Source of the DNA: Phytoamicus setariae
GTDB taxonomy: Bacteria; Pseudomonadota; Alphaproteobacteria; Rhizobiales; Rhizobiaceae
Reading direction: 5' to 3'
Length of the DNA stretch: 64,000 nucleotides
Assembly: GCF_016722925.1 (NCBI RefSeq)
Contig: NZ_JAEQNC010000007.1
Location: 124,001-188,000, forward strand
The notes beneath the pieces were generated by a model. The model saw only the letters and a list, made by a program, of their open reading frames with translations. It did no database searches and was not told the origin of the DNA. Below, in pieces: positions 7,563-15,687 of the stretch. The position numbers and the translations under genes are program-made. Within the stretch, counting starts at the first letter, position 1. Each line of letters opens with the position of its first letter.

Positions 7563-8606
7563 ATGCGGCCTGAGAATTACCCCGTGTCCAAAAAGCCCCA
7601 AGTGAAGCGTACGATCGTCTTCTTCCTTGTCCCGAACTTCACCATGCTGCCGTTTTCGGCCGCAATCGAGACCTTGCGCATTGCCAACCGCATGCTGGGA
7701 TACGAAGCCTATCAGTGGCGGATAGCCTCGGCGGACGGCCAGAAAGTCTATTCGTCTTCCGGTATTGGTCTTGAGGCCAAGACGTCGCTCATGGACGAAC
7801 GCAAGAACCTGACTGGCGAATTGCGACCCAACATGGTGCTGATCTGTTCCGGCATCTATGTGGAGGAATTCCGCAACAAGTCGGTCAACGCTTACCTCCG
7901 CGAAGTCTATAATCGCGGCATCGCCGTCGGCAGCCTCTGTACCGGAGCCCATGTTCTCGCACAGGCGGGACTGTTGAATGGCAAGCGCTGCGCCATCCAT
8001 TGGGAGAACCTGCCGGGCTTCTCCGAAGCATTCCCGCAAGCCGATGTGCATGCCGACCTCTTCGAGATCGACGGCAACATTTACACCTGTGCAGGCGGCA
8101 CGGCGTCGCTCGACATGGTGCTCTACTTTATCCGCCAGGATTTCGGCGAAAACCTCGTCAATCGCGTCTGCGAGCAGCACCTCACCGATCGCGTCCGCTC
8201 GGCCAACGATCGCCAGCGGCTACCGCTGCGCGCGCGGCTGGGCGTCCAGAATTCCAAGGTGCTGTCGATCATCGAGATCATGGAGAACAACCTGGCTGAA
8301 CCCTTGTCGCTGGTCGACATCGCCGACAAGGCGGGGCTTTCGCGTCGCCAGATCGAGCGCCTGTTCCGCCAGGAAATGGGTCGTTCCCCTGCCCGCTATT
8401 ATCTGGAAATCCGGCTCGATCGGGCACGGCACCTGCTGGTCCAGTCCTCCATGCCTGTCGTGGAAGTGGCTGTCGCCTGCGGTTTCGTCTCGGCGTCGCA
8501 CTTTTCGAAGTGCTACCGCGAACTCTATGGTCGTTCCCCTCAGCAGGAGCGCGCGGACCGCAAGCAACTGGCGACCATGCCCAGCGTCAACGGCGCGGTG
8601 ATGTAA
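7563..8606 (+). CDS. GlxA/GbdR-like AraC-family transcriptional activator
   Basis: 347 residues. Residues 15-200 are a DJ-1/PfpI glutamine-amidotransferase-like domain (VFFLVPNFTMLPFSAAIETL, then VGSLCTGAHVLAQAGLL with the nucleophile-elbow Cys) and residues 240-335 an AraC DNA-binding domain (LSLVDIADKAGLSRRQIERL and VEVAVACGFVSASHFSKCYR). This is the architecture of GlxA-family regulators, including GbdR, which senses glycine betaine and dimethylglycine. Two genes on, a dimethylglycine-dehydrogenase-like gene is found, so control of methylamine or betaine breakdown is a reasonable inference. The ATG at 7563 follows AAGGTG. Confidence 0.88.
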   Translation: MRPENYPVSKKPQVKRTIVFFLVPNFTMLPFSAAIETLRIANRMLGYEAYQWRIASADGQKVYSSSGIGLEAKTSLMDERKNLTGELRPNMVLICSGIYVEEFRNKSVNAYLREVYNRGIAVGSLCTGAHVLAQAGLLNGKRCAIHWENLPGFSEAFPQADVHADLFEIDGNIYTCAGGTASLDMVLYFIRQDFGENLVNRVCEQHLTDRVRSANDRQRLPLRARLGVQNSKVLSIIEIMENNLAEPLSLVDIADKAGLSRRQIERLFRQEMGRSPARYYLEIRLDRARHLLVQSSMPVVEVAVACGFVSASHFSKCYRELYGRSPQQERADRKQLATMPSVNGAVM

Positions 8607-8623
8607 GCACCGATGGCGTCCGC

Positions 8624-9916
8624 TCAGGACGCCATTATCCGCGACACCTGGTAATCGGAAAAAACCCGGTTTCGGCCGGAGTGCTTGGCCATGTAGAGAT
8701 ATTGGTCAGCCGCGTTGAGGTAATTGTCGAACGTTTCGGACGCGCTGATATTCGCAAGCCCCATGGATATCGTCACGGAGAGGTCTTCCTCGTCGACGAC
8801 GACACGCACACGCGAGATCTCCTTGCGAACCAGTTCGCAATAATCGTAGGCACCCTCTATGTCGAGGCCCGTAAACAGGATGCCGAACTCCTCGCCGCCG
8901 AGGCGCGCGACCAGGTGCTGGCTTTCTCCGACTAGCGAGATCAGTTTCTTCGACACCGCCTTCAGCACGAGATCGCCGATCTCGTGACCATAGGTGTCGT
9001 TGAGCCGCTTGAAGTGATCGATATCCAGAAGCGCCATTGATACCGGCTGGGATTGGCGCAAGCTCATCTCCACCAGCTTCGGCCCAAGATCGAAAAAGTA
9101 GCGACGATTGAACAGGTCTGTCAAAAAATCGCGCGATGCCATCCGCTGCAGAACCCTGATCCGCCGATGGATGCCAAGCACGTGGCTGAGGCGCCCTGCC
9201 AGATCTTCGGCACTGACCGGAAGATGAATGAACTCATCCCCTCCACCGCCGAGGAACCGGGCGACATCGTCGTGCCCCGTCACTTCGGAATAACCGACGA
9301 TGCGGATCGCGTCCTCGCCATAGCGCGAGCGTAGCGTCTGCACGAGTGCAAAATTGCGCTTTGCGGCGAGATCGGCGCGCACCAGAACGAGTTCGATGTT
9401 CCGGGCCTTGTCGAGCACTGCCAGCGCTTCCGCATCGTTCGATGCAACGACAGGGGAAAATCCGCAGCGGCGCAAGCTGTCGGGCATTGTCGTCTTGCCG
9501 ACGCTGTCAATGACCAGGATTTCAGCCATGCTGGCCGTCAGGCAGCGGTCCACCGCCGCTGCGAGCCGGTCGATGGAATGTTCCGAACTCTTTGCGACAT
9601 AGTCGACCGCCTTCTTGGCGATGATCTGCTCGCGCATCTGATCGCTGCTGATCCCTGAAAATACGATCAGCGGCAGGTTTTGAGACAGGATGAAATCTAC
9701 TGCCTCGCCGTTGGGTGCATCCGTTTGGAAAAGATCGACAATCGCAAGCCCATAGGCATCTGGCGACTGGTTGAGTTCATGCCGAAGACCGGAAAACGTG
9801 GCGCAATGCGTTACCTTCAGTCCGAAGAGAGCCTCGAGCCGCTCGCGAATGGCGATCGAATAGAAGCGTGTGTCCTCAACCAGCAGAATCTGCCGCCCTT
9901 CGTGCTTCCGAGGCAT
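8624..9916 (-). CDS. PleD-like response regulator with GGDEF diguanylate cyclase domain
   Basis: 430 residues: REC1 (about 8-120), REC2 (about 125-240) and GGDEF (about 260-425). REC1 keeps the acidic pair (VED), the phosphoacceptor Asp (IVDLFQ) and Lys (YVAKSS). REC2 is degenerate, with RAD at the acceptor strand and His where Lys is expected (FIHLPV). The GGDEF domain has the active form RLGGEEF and the DIDHFKRLND metal site; no RxxD inhibitory site lies five residues before GGEEF, so product inhibition is unlikely. I chose the ATG at 9916 because GGAAG lies upstream; a start at 10006 would add 30 residues. It makes cyclic di-GMP, probably in response to a phosphorelay. The next gene on the same strand has the same double-REC layout. 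Confidence 0.88.
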   Translation of the reverse strand: MPRKHEGRQILLVEDTRFYSIAIRERLEALFGLKVTHCATFSGLRHELNQSPDAYGLAIVDLFQTDAPNGEAVDFILSQNLPLIVFSGISSDQMREQIIAKKAVDYVAKSSEHSIDRLAAAVDRCLTASMAEILVIDSVGKTTMPDSLRRCGFSPVVASNDAEALAVLDKARNIELVLVRADLAAKRNFALVQTLRSRYGEDAIRIVGYSEVTGHDDVARFLGGGGDEFIHLPVSAEDLAGRLSHVLGIHRRIRVLQRMASRDFLTDLFNRRYFFDLGPKLVEMSLRQSQPVSMALLDIDHFKRLNDTYGHEIGDLVLKAVSKKLISLVGESQHLVARLGGEEFGILFTGLDIEGAYDYCELVRKEISRVRVVVDEEDLSVTISMGLANISASETFDNYLNAADQYLYMAKHSGRNRVFSDYQVSRIMAS

Positions 9917-10227
9917 GGACGGTCTTCCGAACGCGTTGCGAAAAGCCACGTTGTACGCTTCCTTTTGAACAAGAAACCCCGAACTCAGACGTCGTTCAGA
10001 CAGCATGCGCCCAAGCGCACTCGGAACCGGAGTATCCCCGTTTTCGAGTGGCGCACAGCAGCTTTTCGTCGTGTTCAGAGGTTATTCCGGCCAAGCTTTC
10101 AAATTCGTTAAGGCAGCAGCAAATGTGATTTACTTCGAGACAACAAACAAAACTTCGCTGGAAAACCCAAATAACTTTCAGCGAATCTATCTATTGAAGC
10201 GTATAACCGAAATATAAACTTCGGCGT

Positions 10228-11061
10228 TCACCCGGCTTTTTTCTGTCGCCCCAGCAAGACTCTCATTTGGGACAGAGTGTCCAGATTCTGATTGACGCGA
10301 CAGTAGAACTCTTCATCGATAAATGGCCGCATCATGAAATCGTTACCGCCGGCCTTCAGGAATCGTGCCGAGAGCAGACGGTCCGTCGACGATGACACCC
10401 CGATGATCCGCAACTGGTGCGAACCGATATGCGCTCGAATTCGGCGCGTCAGTTCGAAGCCATCGATGTCAGGCATGTTGTAGTCGGTGATCATCAACGA
10501 AATGTCGCGGTTCGCCTTGAGGATCTCGAAAGCCTTGTGGCCGTTCTCCGCCGCGCTGACCTTGAAGTTGTAACGCTTCAGTCGAGTCGTCAGCAGGGCG
10601 CGCGCGGTCTGACTGTCGTCGACGATCAACACATGGTGATTGTGGTTGGTCAGGAACCGACAAACTGCTTCCACCAGCATATCGACGGCAAAAACGCTGT
10701 CCTTGATGATGTAATCGACAATCTGGTTCGACAGCAGCTTGTCGCGGGTCGTATCCTGCAATGTACCTGTGAACACGATGGTCGGAATTCCGACATCGAC
10801 AAGGTAGTCCAGGGCTTCGCCCTGCTCCGCACCCGGCAGATTGATGTTGGAAATCGCAAGCCGGATCGGCTCGTCGGACTTTTCGTTGGCCTTCTGCAAT
10901 TCCTCGAAATCACGGCAGATCTCGACGTCGATTTCGAGAAGCTCCTTGATCCGCTGACTGATCATCGATGTGAAGACGTTGGAATCCTCAGCAACGATAA
11001 TGCGGTTGCCCTTCAACGACACCCCGGAATAGTGCATTCCGGAAACTCCCAAGAAATCCAT
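10228..11061 (-). CDS. Double-REC response regulator without output domain
   Basis: 277 residues made of two receiver domains. REC1 (about 18-130) has lost the phosphoacceptor Asp, reading AISNIN at that strand, though it keeps the acidic pair (VAEDSN). REC2 (about 140-260) has the acceptor in MITDYNMPDIDG and acidic pair VDDSQ, but Arg replaces the usual Lys (MMRPF). No DNA-binding or enzymatic domain follows, so it probably acts by protein contact, for example on the neighbouring GGDEF protein, whose two REC domains are arranged alike. The ATG at 11061 is used; an ATG at 11037 has a better ribosome site (GGGAG) and is a real alternative. Gap 10007-10227 shows no gene. Confidence 0.85.
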   Translation of the reverse strand: MDFLGVSGMHYSGVSLKGNRIIVAEDSNVFTSMISQRIKELLEIDVEICRDFEELQKANEKSDEPIRLAISNINLPGAEQGEALDYLVDVGIPTIVFTGTLQDTTRDKLLSNQIVDYIIKDSVFAVDMLVEAVCRFLTNHNHHVLIVDDSQTARALLTTRLKRYNFKVSAAENGHKAFEILKANRDISLMITDYNMPDIDGFELTRRIRAHIGSHQLRIIGVSSSTDRLLSARFLKAGGNDFMMRPFIDEEFYCRVNQNLDTLSQMRVLLGRQKKAG

Positions 11062-11163
11062 GATTTGCTTTCATAAAACGGATTTTGCTAAAGCCGGACG
11101 CTATGCGACAGGCTTTGAGAATTGGTTAAGGGCAGACAGCGAAAAAAAGCAGATAAGGCAATG

Positions 11164-11187
11164 AAAAACGGCCCCTTTTGGGGGCCG
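11164..11187 (-). terminator. Rho-independent terminator of the flavoprotein gene
   Basis: Read on the minus strand, a CGGCCCC-type stem with an AAAA loop and its partner GGGGCCG is followed by TTTTT, about 80 nt after the flavoprotein stop. A second hairpin, TTCGCCATTC-AAC-GAATGGCGAA (11237-11259), lies between the stop and this terminator. Confidence 0.8.
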
Positions 11188-11268
11188 CGGGTTTTTCTTC
11201 TGGTCGTGCGCCGCTCGCTGCTCGGATGCGGCGTGCTTCGCCATTCAACGAATGGCGAAAAAGCCGAC

Positions 11269-13830
11269 TTATGACTTGGGCTTGAGGTTCTCCGGGTCGT
11301 AGATCGGCTTGTAGCCAACGCCGACCACCTCGACCGGATAGGTCTCGGCAAAGTACTCGACGTTGAGCTTGCGGCCGACCTGGCAATGCGACCAGGGCAG
11401 ATATGCAAGAGCGATGTTCTTTCCGACCGTCGGGCCGAAGGCGATCGAAGTCGTGTACGAACGGCGACCAAGTTCGTCGATCAGCACCTCGCCGGATTCA
11501 GGGTCCATGACCGGCAGCGAGCCGACCGGATAGCGCTTGACACCGTTCTTGTCGGTGTTCTCGGTCATGATCAGCGTGCAAAGCATTGCTGGCTGGTGTT
11601 CGCGAGCCTTGTATTCCAGATGCTTGGCCTTGCCGCGGAAATCGGACTCCTTGACCTTCGGACGGGCGAGATCCGCTTCGATCAGGTTGTACTGGGTGAG
11701 AAGGTCTGCGTTCTGCAAGCGCAGGCTCTTTTCCATGCGGCGCGAGTTTGCATAAGTCTCGACGCCGAAGGCCATGACACCGGTGGCACGCAGCGCATCC
11801 CAGACGGCAAGGCCGTCTTCGTACTTCATATGCAGCTCCCAGCCCTGCTCGCCGACATAGGAAATACGGAAAGCGGTCACTGGCTTGCCTGATATCTCGA
11901 TCTGCTTGATCGCGGCAAAGGCGAAATTCTCCGGATCGAGGCCAGTCGGATCGGCAACGACTGTCTTCAGCGTTGCACGGGCATTCGGGCCCCAGATACC
12001 GATGGTGATGAACTTTTCGGTCACATCGGTAATGGTGACATCAAGGCCACGATCTTCCGCCACGCGCTTCATGTAATGGAAGTCGCGCGGGCCGGCATCG
12101 GCACCGTTGATCAGGCGGCAGCGGTCGGCCATGCGAATGACGGTGAAGTCGGCGCGCACCATCCCCTCGTCGTCGAGGAAGTGGGTGTAGATGCCCTTGC
12201 CGATATTGCCGTCACCGCCGATCTTGGCGGCGCAGAGCCATTCGAGCAGTTCGACATGGTCAGGTCCTTCGATATCCACCATATGGAAATGCGAAAGATT
12301 GACGATGCCGCAATCCTCGCTCATGGCGAGATGCTCGGCATTCGAAACGCGCCAGAAATGGCGGTTGTCCCACTCGTTTTCACGTACCGGAACGCGGTCG
12401 CCATACTTTTCCAGCAGGTGCTCGTTGGCCTTGTAGCCATGGGCGCGCTCCCAGCCGCCGAGCTCCATGAAATATCCGCCGAGTTCCTTTTCGCGCTCAT
12501 GGAAGGGCGAGCGTTTGACGCCGCGACCCGAAGCGTAGGGCTCGCGGGTGTGCACGGCCGGGAAGTAAATCTTCTGGGCAGCCTCGTAGCAGCGGCCTTC
12601 GATGAACTTCTCTTCCAGCTGATGCGGGTAGAAACGGGCGTAATCGATCGAATTGTGGTCGATCTCGGTGCGGCCGTCGGTCATCCAGTCGGCGATCAGC
12701 TTGCCATAGCCCGGACCGTCCTTGACCCAGATGGCGACGCAATACCAGAGGCCGCGTACCTTCTGGCTTTCGCCGCAGGATGGGCCGCCGGCGGCGGAAA
12801 CCTGCAGGAGACCGTTGAAGGAGTGACCTTCATTGTAGCCGATTTCGCCGAGGATCGGCGTCAGTTCGATGGCCTTCTCGAGCGGCTCGAGGATCTGTTC
12901 CATGTCGAGGTCGCGCTGCGAGGGTGAAAGTCGCGCTTCCTGCTTTTCGAGGATATCGCGCGGATGGCAGAGGCGCGGATTGGTGGTTTCATAATACCCC
13001 CATTCGAGCTGGCCGCCTTCGGTGGTCTTGGGATCGCCCGTATCGCGCATATAAGCGGAGTTGCCCTGGTCGCGCAGCAGCGGGAAGCCGATCTCCTTGC
13101 CCGTGCCTTCGAACTCGTTGTAGGGGCCGAAAAAGGTCAGCGGATGATCGACCGGCATGATGGGCAGGTCTTCGCCAACCATTTCGGCGATCAGGCGACC
13201 CCAGATACCGGCGCAGACGATGACGTGGTCCGCCATGATCGTGCCGCGATGGGTGACGACACCCTTGATGCGGCCATTCTCGACGATCAGCGACTTGGCC
13301 GGCGTATTGCCGAACATTGTCAGCTTACCGGACTTCTCGGCGGCATCGACAAGCTTGCCTGCAACAGTCTGCGAGCGCGGGATGACGAGGCCGGCATCCG
13401 GGTCAAACATTCCGCCCATGACCTGATCTTCCTCGATCAGCGGGAACTTCGCCTTGATTTCGGCCGGGCTGACATAGTGGGCGCGGGTGCCGAAGGCCTT
13501 GGCCGAGCTCAGTTTGCGTTTGATCTCTTCCATCCAGGCATCGTCGCCGGTGCGGGCCACTTCAAGGCCGCCGATGCGGGCGTAGTGTCCCATCTTCTCA
13601 TAGAAATCGATGGAATATTGTGTCGTCCAGACCGAGAGGTAGTCGTGACTGGTCGTGTAGCAGAAGTCTGACGCATGCGCCGTCGAGCCGATATCGGTCG
13701 GGATGCCCGATTTGTCGATGCCGACGATATCGTCCCATCCCCTCTCGATCAGGTGATGGGCGATTGACGCGCCCACAATTCCACCCAACCCGATGATGAC
13801 AACCTTCGCCTTTTGTGGAAACTCTGCCAT
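11269..13830 (-). CDS. Dimethylglycine/sarcosine dehydrogenase-like flavoprotein with GcvT domain
   Basis: 853 residues. Residues 5-400 are a DAO-type FAD domain with VVIIGLGGIVGASIAHHLIE and the HASDFCYTTSHDYLSV segment near the site where such enzymes often bind FAD. Residues 440-850 are the aminomethyltransferase (GCV_T) part with a GCV_T C-terminal barrel, which passes formaldehyde to THF. Such enzymes oxidatively demethylate dimethylglycine, sarcosine or similar secondary/tertiary amines to give methylene-THF, matching the MetF/MetV and corrinoid genes at 1-6 kb. The ATG at 13830 begins MAEFPQKAKVVII, directly before the FAD fold; the open frame runs further upstream without a convincing start. 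Substrate within the family cannot be decided. Confidence 0.87.
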   Translation of the reverse strand: MAEFPQKAKVVIIGLGGIVGASIAHHLIERGWDDIVGIDKSGIPTDIGSTAHASDFCYTTSHDYLSVWTTQYSIDFYEKMGHYARIGGLEVARTGDDAWMEEIKRKLSSAKAFGTRAHYVSPAEIKAKFPLIEEDQVMGGMFDPDAGLVIPRSQTVAGKLVDAAEKSGKLTMFGNTPAKSLIVENGRIKGVVTHRGTIMADHVIVCAGIWGRLIAEMVGEDLPIMPVDHPLTFFGPYNEFEGTGKEIGFPLLRDQGNSAYMRDTGDPKTTEGGQLEWGYYETTNPRLCHPRDILEKQEARLSPSQRDLDMEQILEPLEKAIELTPILGEIGYNEGHSFNGLLQVSAAGGPSCGESQKVRGLWYCVAIWVKDGPGYGKLIADWMTDGRTEIDHNSIDYARFYPHQLEEKFIEGRCYEAAQKIYFPAVHTREPYASGRGVKRSPFHEREKELGGYFMELGGWERAHGYKANEHLLEKYGDRVPVRENEWDNRHFWRVSNAEHLAMSEDCGIVNLSHFHMVDIEGPDHVELLEWLCAAKIGGDGNIGKGIYTHFLDDEGMVRADFTVIRMADRCRLINGADAGPRDFHYMKRVAEDRGLDVTITDVTEKFITIGIWGPNARATLKTVVADPTGLDPENFAFAAIKQIEISGKPVTAFRISYVGEQGWELHMKYEDGLAVWDALRATGVMAFGVETYANSRRMEKSLRLQNADLLTQYNLIEADLARPKVKESDFRGKAKHLEYKAREHQPAMLCTLIMTENTDKNGVKRYPVGSLPVMDPESGEVLIDELGRRSYTTSIAFGPTVGKNIALAYLPWSHCQVGRKLNVEYFAETYPVEVVGVGYKPIYDPENLKPKS

Positions 13831-14033
13831 TGCATGCAACCCTGATTGATGTTGAACGGATTTTTCGGCCGGCGGTGACGTTGACGTTGGCCGCATTCCC
13901 TAAAATCGAATGTACCGGACTATGATGAAGTCGCAAGCAGGCTTGCCGCTCGTTTGCGACATGGGCATTGACTGCGACGACTTGCCTGAAAAAAACGGAA
14001 TCCTGCCGCAATTTCGATATCGGTCCACAGGCC

Positions 14034-14804
14034 CTAGGCGGGCACCAGCATGACGAGCTTGTGATCCGGCCTGTCCGAAGGCCGGAAGGTGTGCTGCTCG
14101 AACGACAGAACGCCCCACTCCGGATGCGAGAATGTGCGCAAGCCGCCCTCCCGCTCCAGCACACCATGTTCCTTCCAGGTTTTGGCGAAAAACGGGCTTC
14201 CGCGATGCAATGCTTCGAGCAAGACGTTCATCTCCGGGTCGTGCAGGCTATGGCTGAAGTCGGCACGAAACTCGGCCAGCACGCGCCGGGCCCTATCCTC
14301 CCAACCCGGGATCAGGTTCTTGCCGCGCGGGTCGAGAAAGATGAAGCGGAGCAGATTGCGCTGGCAGCCTTCACTCAGCCAACCATAGAACAGTTGCTCT
14401 GCCGCGTCATTCCAGCAGCAGGCATTCCAGAAGCGGTCTAGCCCGTAGGCGGGATGAGGCAGCGCATCGACGATTGCGGTCAAAGACCGGGGTGCCTCTG
14501 CGACCGATGCCGGAAGCTCGACATCGGGGTCGCGGCGGCCGGCAAGCTCGAACAGATAGGCGCGTTCTGCCCGTGTCAGATGCAAAGCAACCGACAGGCG
14601 GGCGAGCGCATGGGGTGACGCCTGCACTTCCCGCCCCTGCTCGATCCAGGCGCACCACGTCGCGCTGATGCCGGCGCTTGCGGCAAGCTCCTCGCGCCGC
14701 AGGCCCGGCGTTCGCCTGCGTCCGGCAGGCTGCTCAGGCGCAAGGCGTTCGCGATGCGCCCTCACGAACTCCCCCAGCAGTCTTCTTTGATCGTCATCCA
14801 GCAT
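14034..14804 (-). CDS. MmyB-type HTH transcriptional regulator
   Basis: 256 residues. An XRE-type HTH occupies residues 10-80 (RRTPGLRREELAASAGISAT, WIEQGREVQASPHALARL) and a PAS-like MmyB ligand-binding domain follows (PHPAYGLDRFWNACCWNDAA near residue 117, FSHPEWGVLSFEQ near the end). The PGLRREELA motif is diagnostic of the MmyB-like group. MLDDDQRR at 14804 is used as start; an upstream start would overlap the divergent methyltransferase gene. With 82 bp between the two start codons and paired direct repeats there, it most likely controls itself and the methyltransferase, as is usual for this family. Confidence 0.87.
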   Translation of the reverse strand: MLDDDQRRLLGEFVRAHRERLAPEQPAGRRRTPGLRREELAASAGISATWCAWIEQGREVQASPHALARLSVALHLTRAERAYLFELAGRRDPDVELPASVAEAPRSLTAIVDALPHPAYGLDRFWNACCWNDAAEQLFYGWLSEGCQRNLLRFIFLDPRGKNLIPGWEDRARRVLAEFRADFSHSLHDPEMNVLLEALHRGSPFFAKTWKEHGVLEREGGLRTFSHPEWGVLSFEQHTFRPSDRPDHKLVMLVPA

Positions 14805-14815
14805 GGAAGACGATA

Positions 14816-14849
14816 TAACAGGATAAACTCTCATCTTGTAACAGAATAA
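14816..14849. promoter_or_regulatory. Direct repeats TAACAGGATAA / TAACAGAATAA, MmyB operator candidate
   Basis: Two 11-bp repeats differing at one base start 23 bp apart in the 82-bp divergent promoter region between the MmyB regulator and the methyltransferase. Spacing of about two helical turns suits side-by-side binding of dimers. Inferred; no known consensus was matched. Confidence 0.5.
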
Positions 14850-14886
14850 TTTTGGTTCATTCTGCCATCCATCAAAGGAGAGCATC

Positions 14887-15651
14887 ATGCAGCCAGCCCA
14901 CGACAAGAACGTCCAGAAACAATTCGGCCCCCGTGCCACCGCCTATGTGGAAAGCGCGGTCCATTCCCAGGGCGAGGATCTCGACGCGCTCGAAATCATT
15001 GTCGCGAAGGCGGCGCCCCACCACGCTATCGACTTGGGTTGCGGCGGCGGACATGTCGCCTACACGATGGCCCGCCATGCGCGACAGGTGACGGCGACTG
15101 ACCTTTCCGGCGACATGCTGGCGGCGGTGACGACAACAGCCAGATCCAGAGGTTTGGAGAACATCGAGACGGTCGAGGCATCTGCCCTGAACCTGCCTTT
15201 CAACGACTCCACCTTCGACTTCCTCGGCTGTCGCTATTCAGCGCATCATTGGTTCGATGTCGAACAAGGGCTGCGCGAGGCACGTCGCGTCCTGAAAAAG
15301 GGCGCCCCTGCCATCTTCATCGACGTCTATTCGCCGGGCCGGCCGTTGCTGGACACCCACCTTCAGGCAATCGAGCTGCTGCGCGACACCTCGCATGTCC
15401 GCAACTATTCAGCGGCGGAATGGACCGACATGCTCGCCCATGCCGGCTTTACGATCGAAGCGACAAGAACCCGCCAGGTGCGAATGCATTTCGACACCTG
15501 GATCACCAGGATGGCGACCAAGCCCGTTTATGTCGCGGCTATCCGCGCACTACAGGATGCCGCCCCGGGGGAAGTGCGCGAGCATTTCGGCATCGAGGCC
15601 GACGGCTCTTTCATGCTCGACATGCTGATGGTCGAGGCGATCGCGGCATAA
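14887..15651 (+). CDS. Class I SAM-dependent methyltransferase
   Basis: 254 residues of the UbiE/Methyltransf_11 type. Motif I is AIDLGCGGGHVAYTM (near residue 46), followed by the acidic end of strand 2 (VTATDLSGDML) and FDFLGCRYSAHHW in the motif II/post-II area. AAAGGAGAGC lies before the ATG. The gene is divergent from the MmyB-type regulator, a common pairing in proteobacteria in which the regulator controls a small-molecule methyltransferase or dehydrogenase. The acceptor substrate is not evident; small molecules are more likely than nucleic acids or proteins. Confidence 0.87.
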   Translation: MQPAHDKNVQKQFGPRATAYVESAVHSQGEDLDALEIIVAKAAPHHAIDLGCGGGHVAYTMARHARQVTATDLSGDMLAAVTTTARSRGLENIETVEASALNLPFNDSTFDFLGCRYSAHHWFDVEQGLREARRVLKKGAPAIFIDVYSPGRPLLDTHLQAIELLRDTSHVRNYSAAEWTDMLAHAGFTIEATRTRQVRMHFDTWITRMATKPVYVAAIRALQDAAPGEVREHFGIEADGSFMLDMLMVEAIAA

Positions 15652-15663
15652 TGCAGCGCGTTC

Positions 15664-15687
15664 GAGGACGCCCTAGCGGGCGTCCTC
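15664..15687. terminator. Hairpin at the convergent ends of methyltransferase and channel genes
   Basis: A perfect 10-bp stem GAGGACGCCC-TAGC-GGGCGTCCTC; its centre contains the stop codon of the channel gene on the minus strand. No T run. It may act on both transcripts. Confidence 0.4.
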
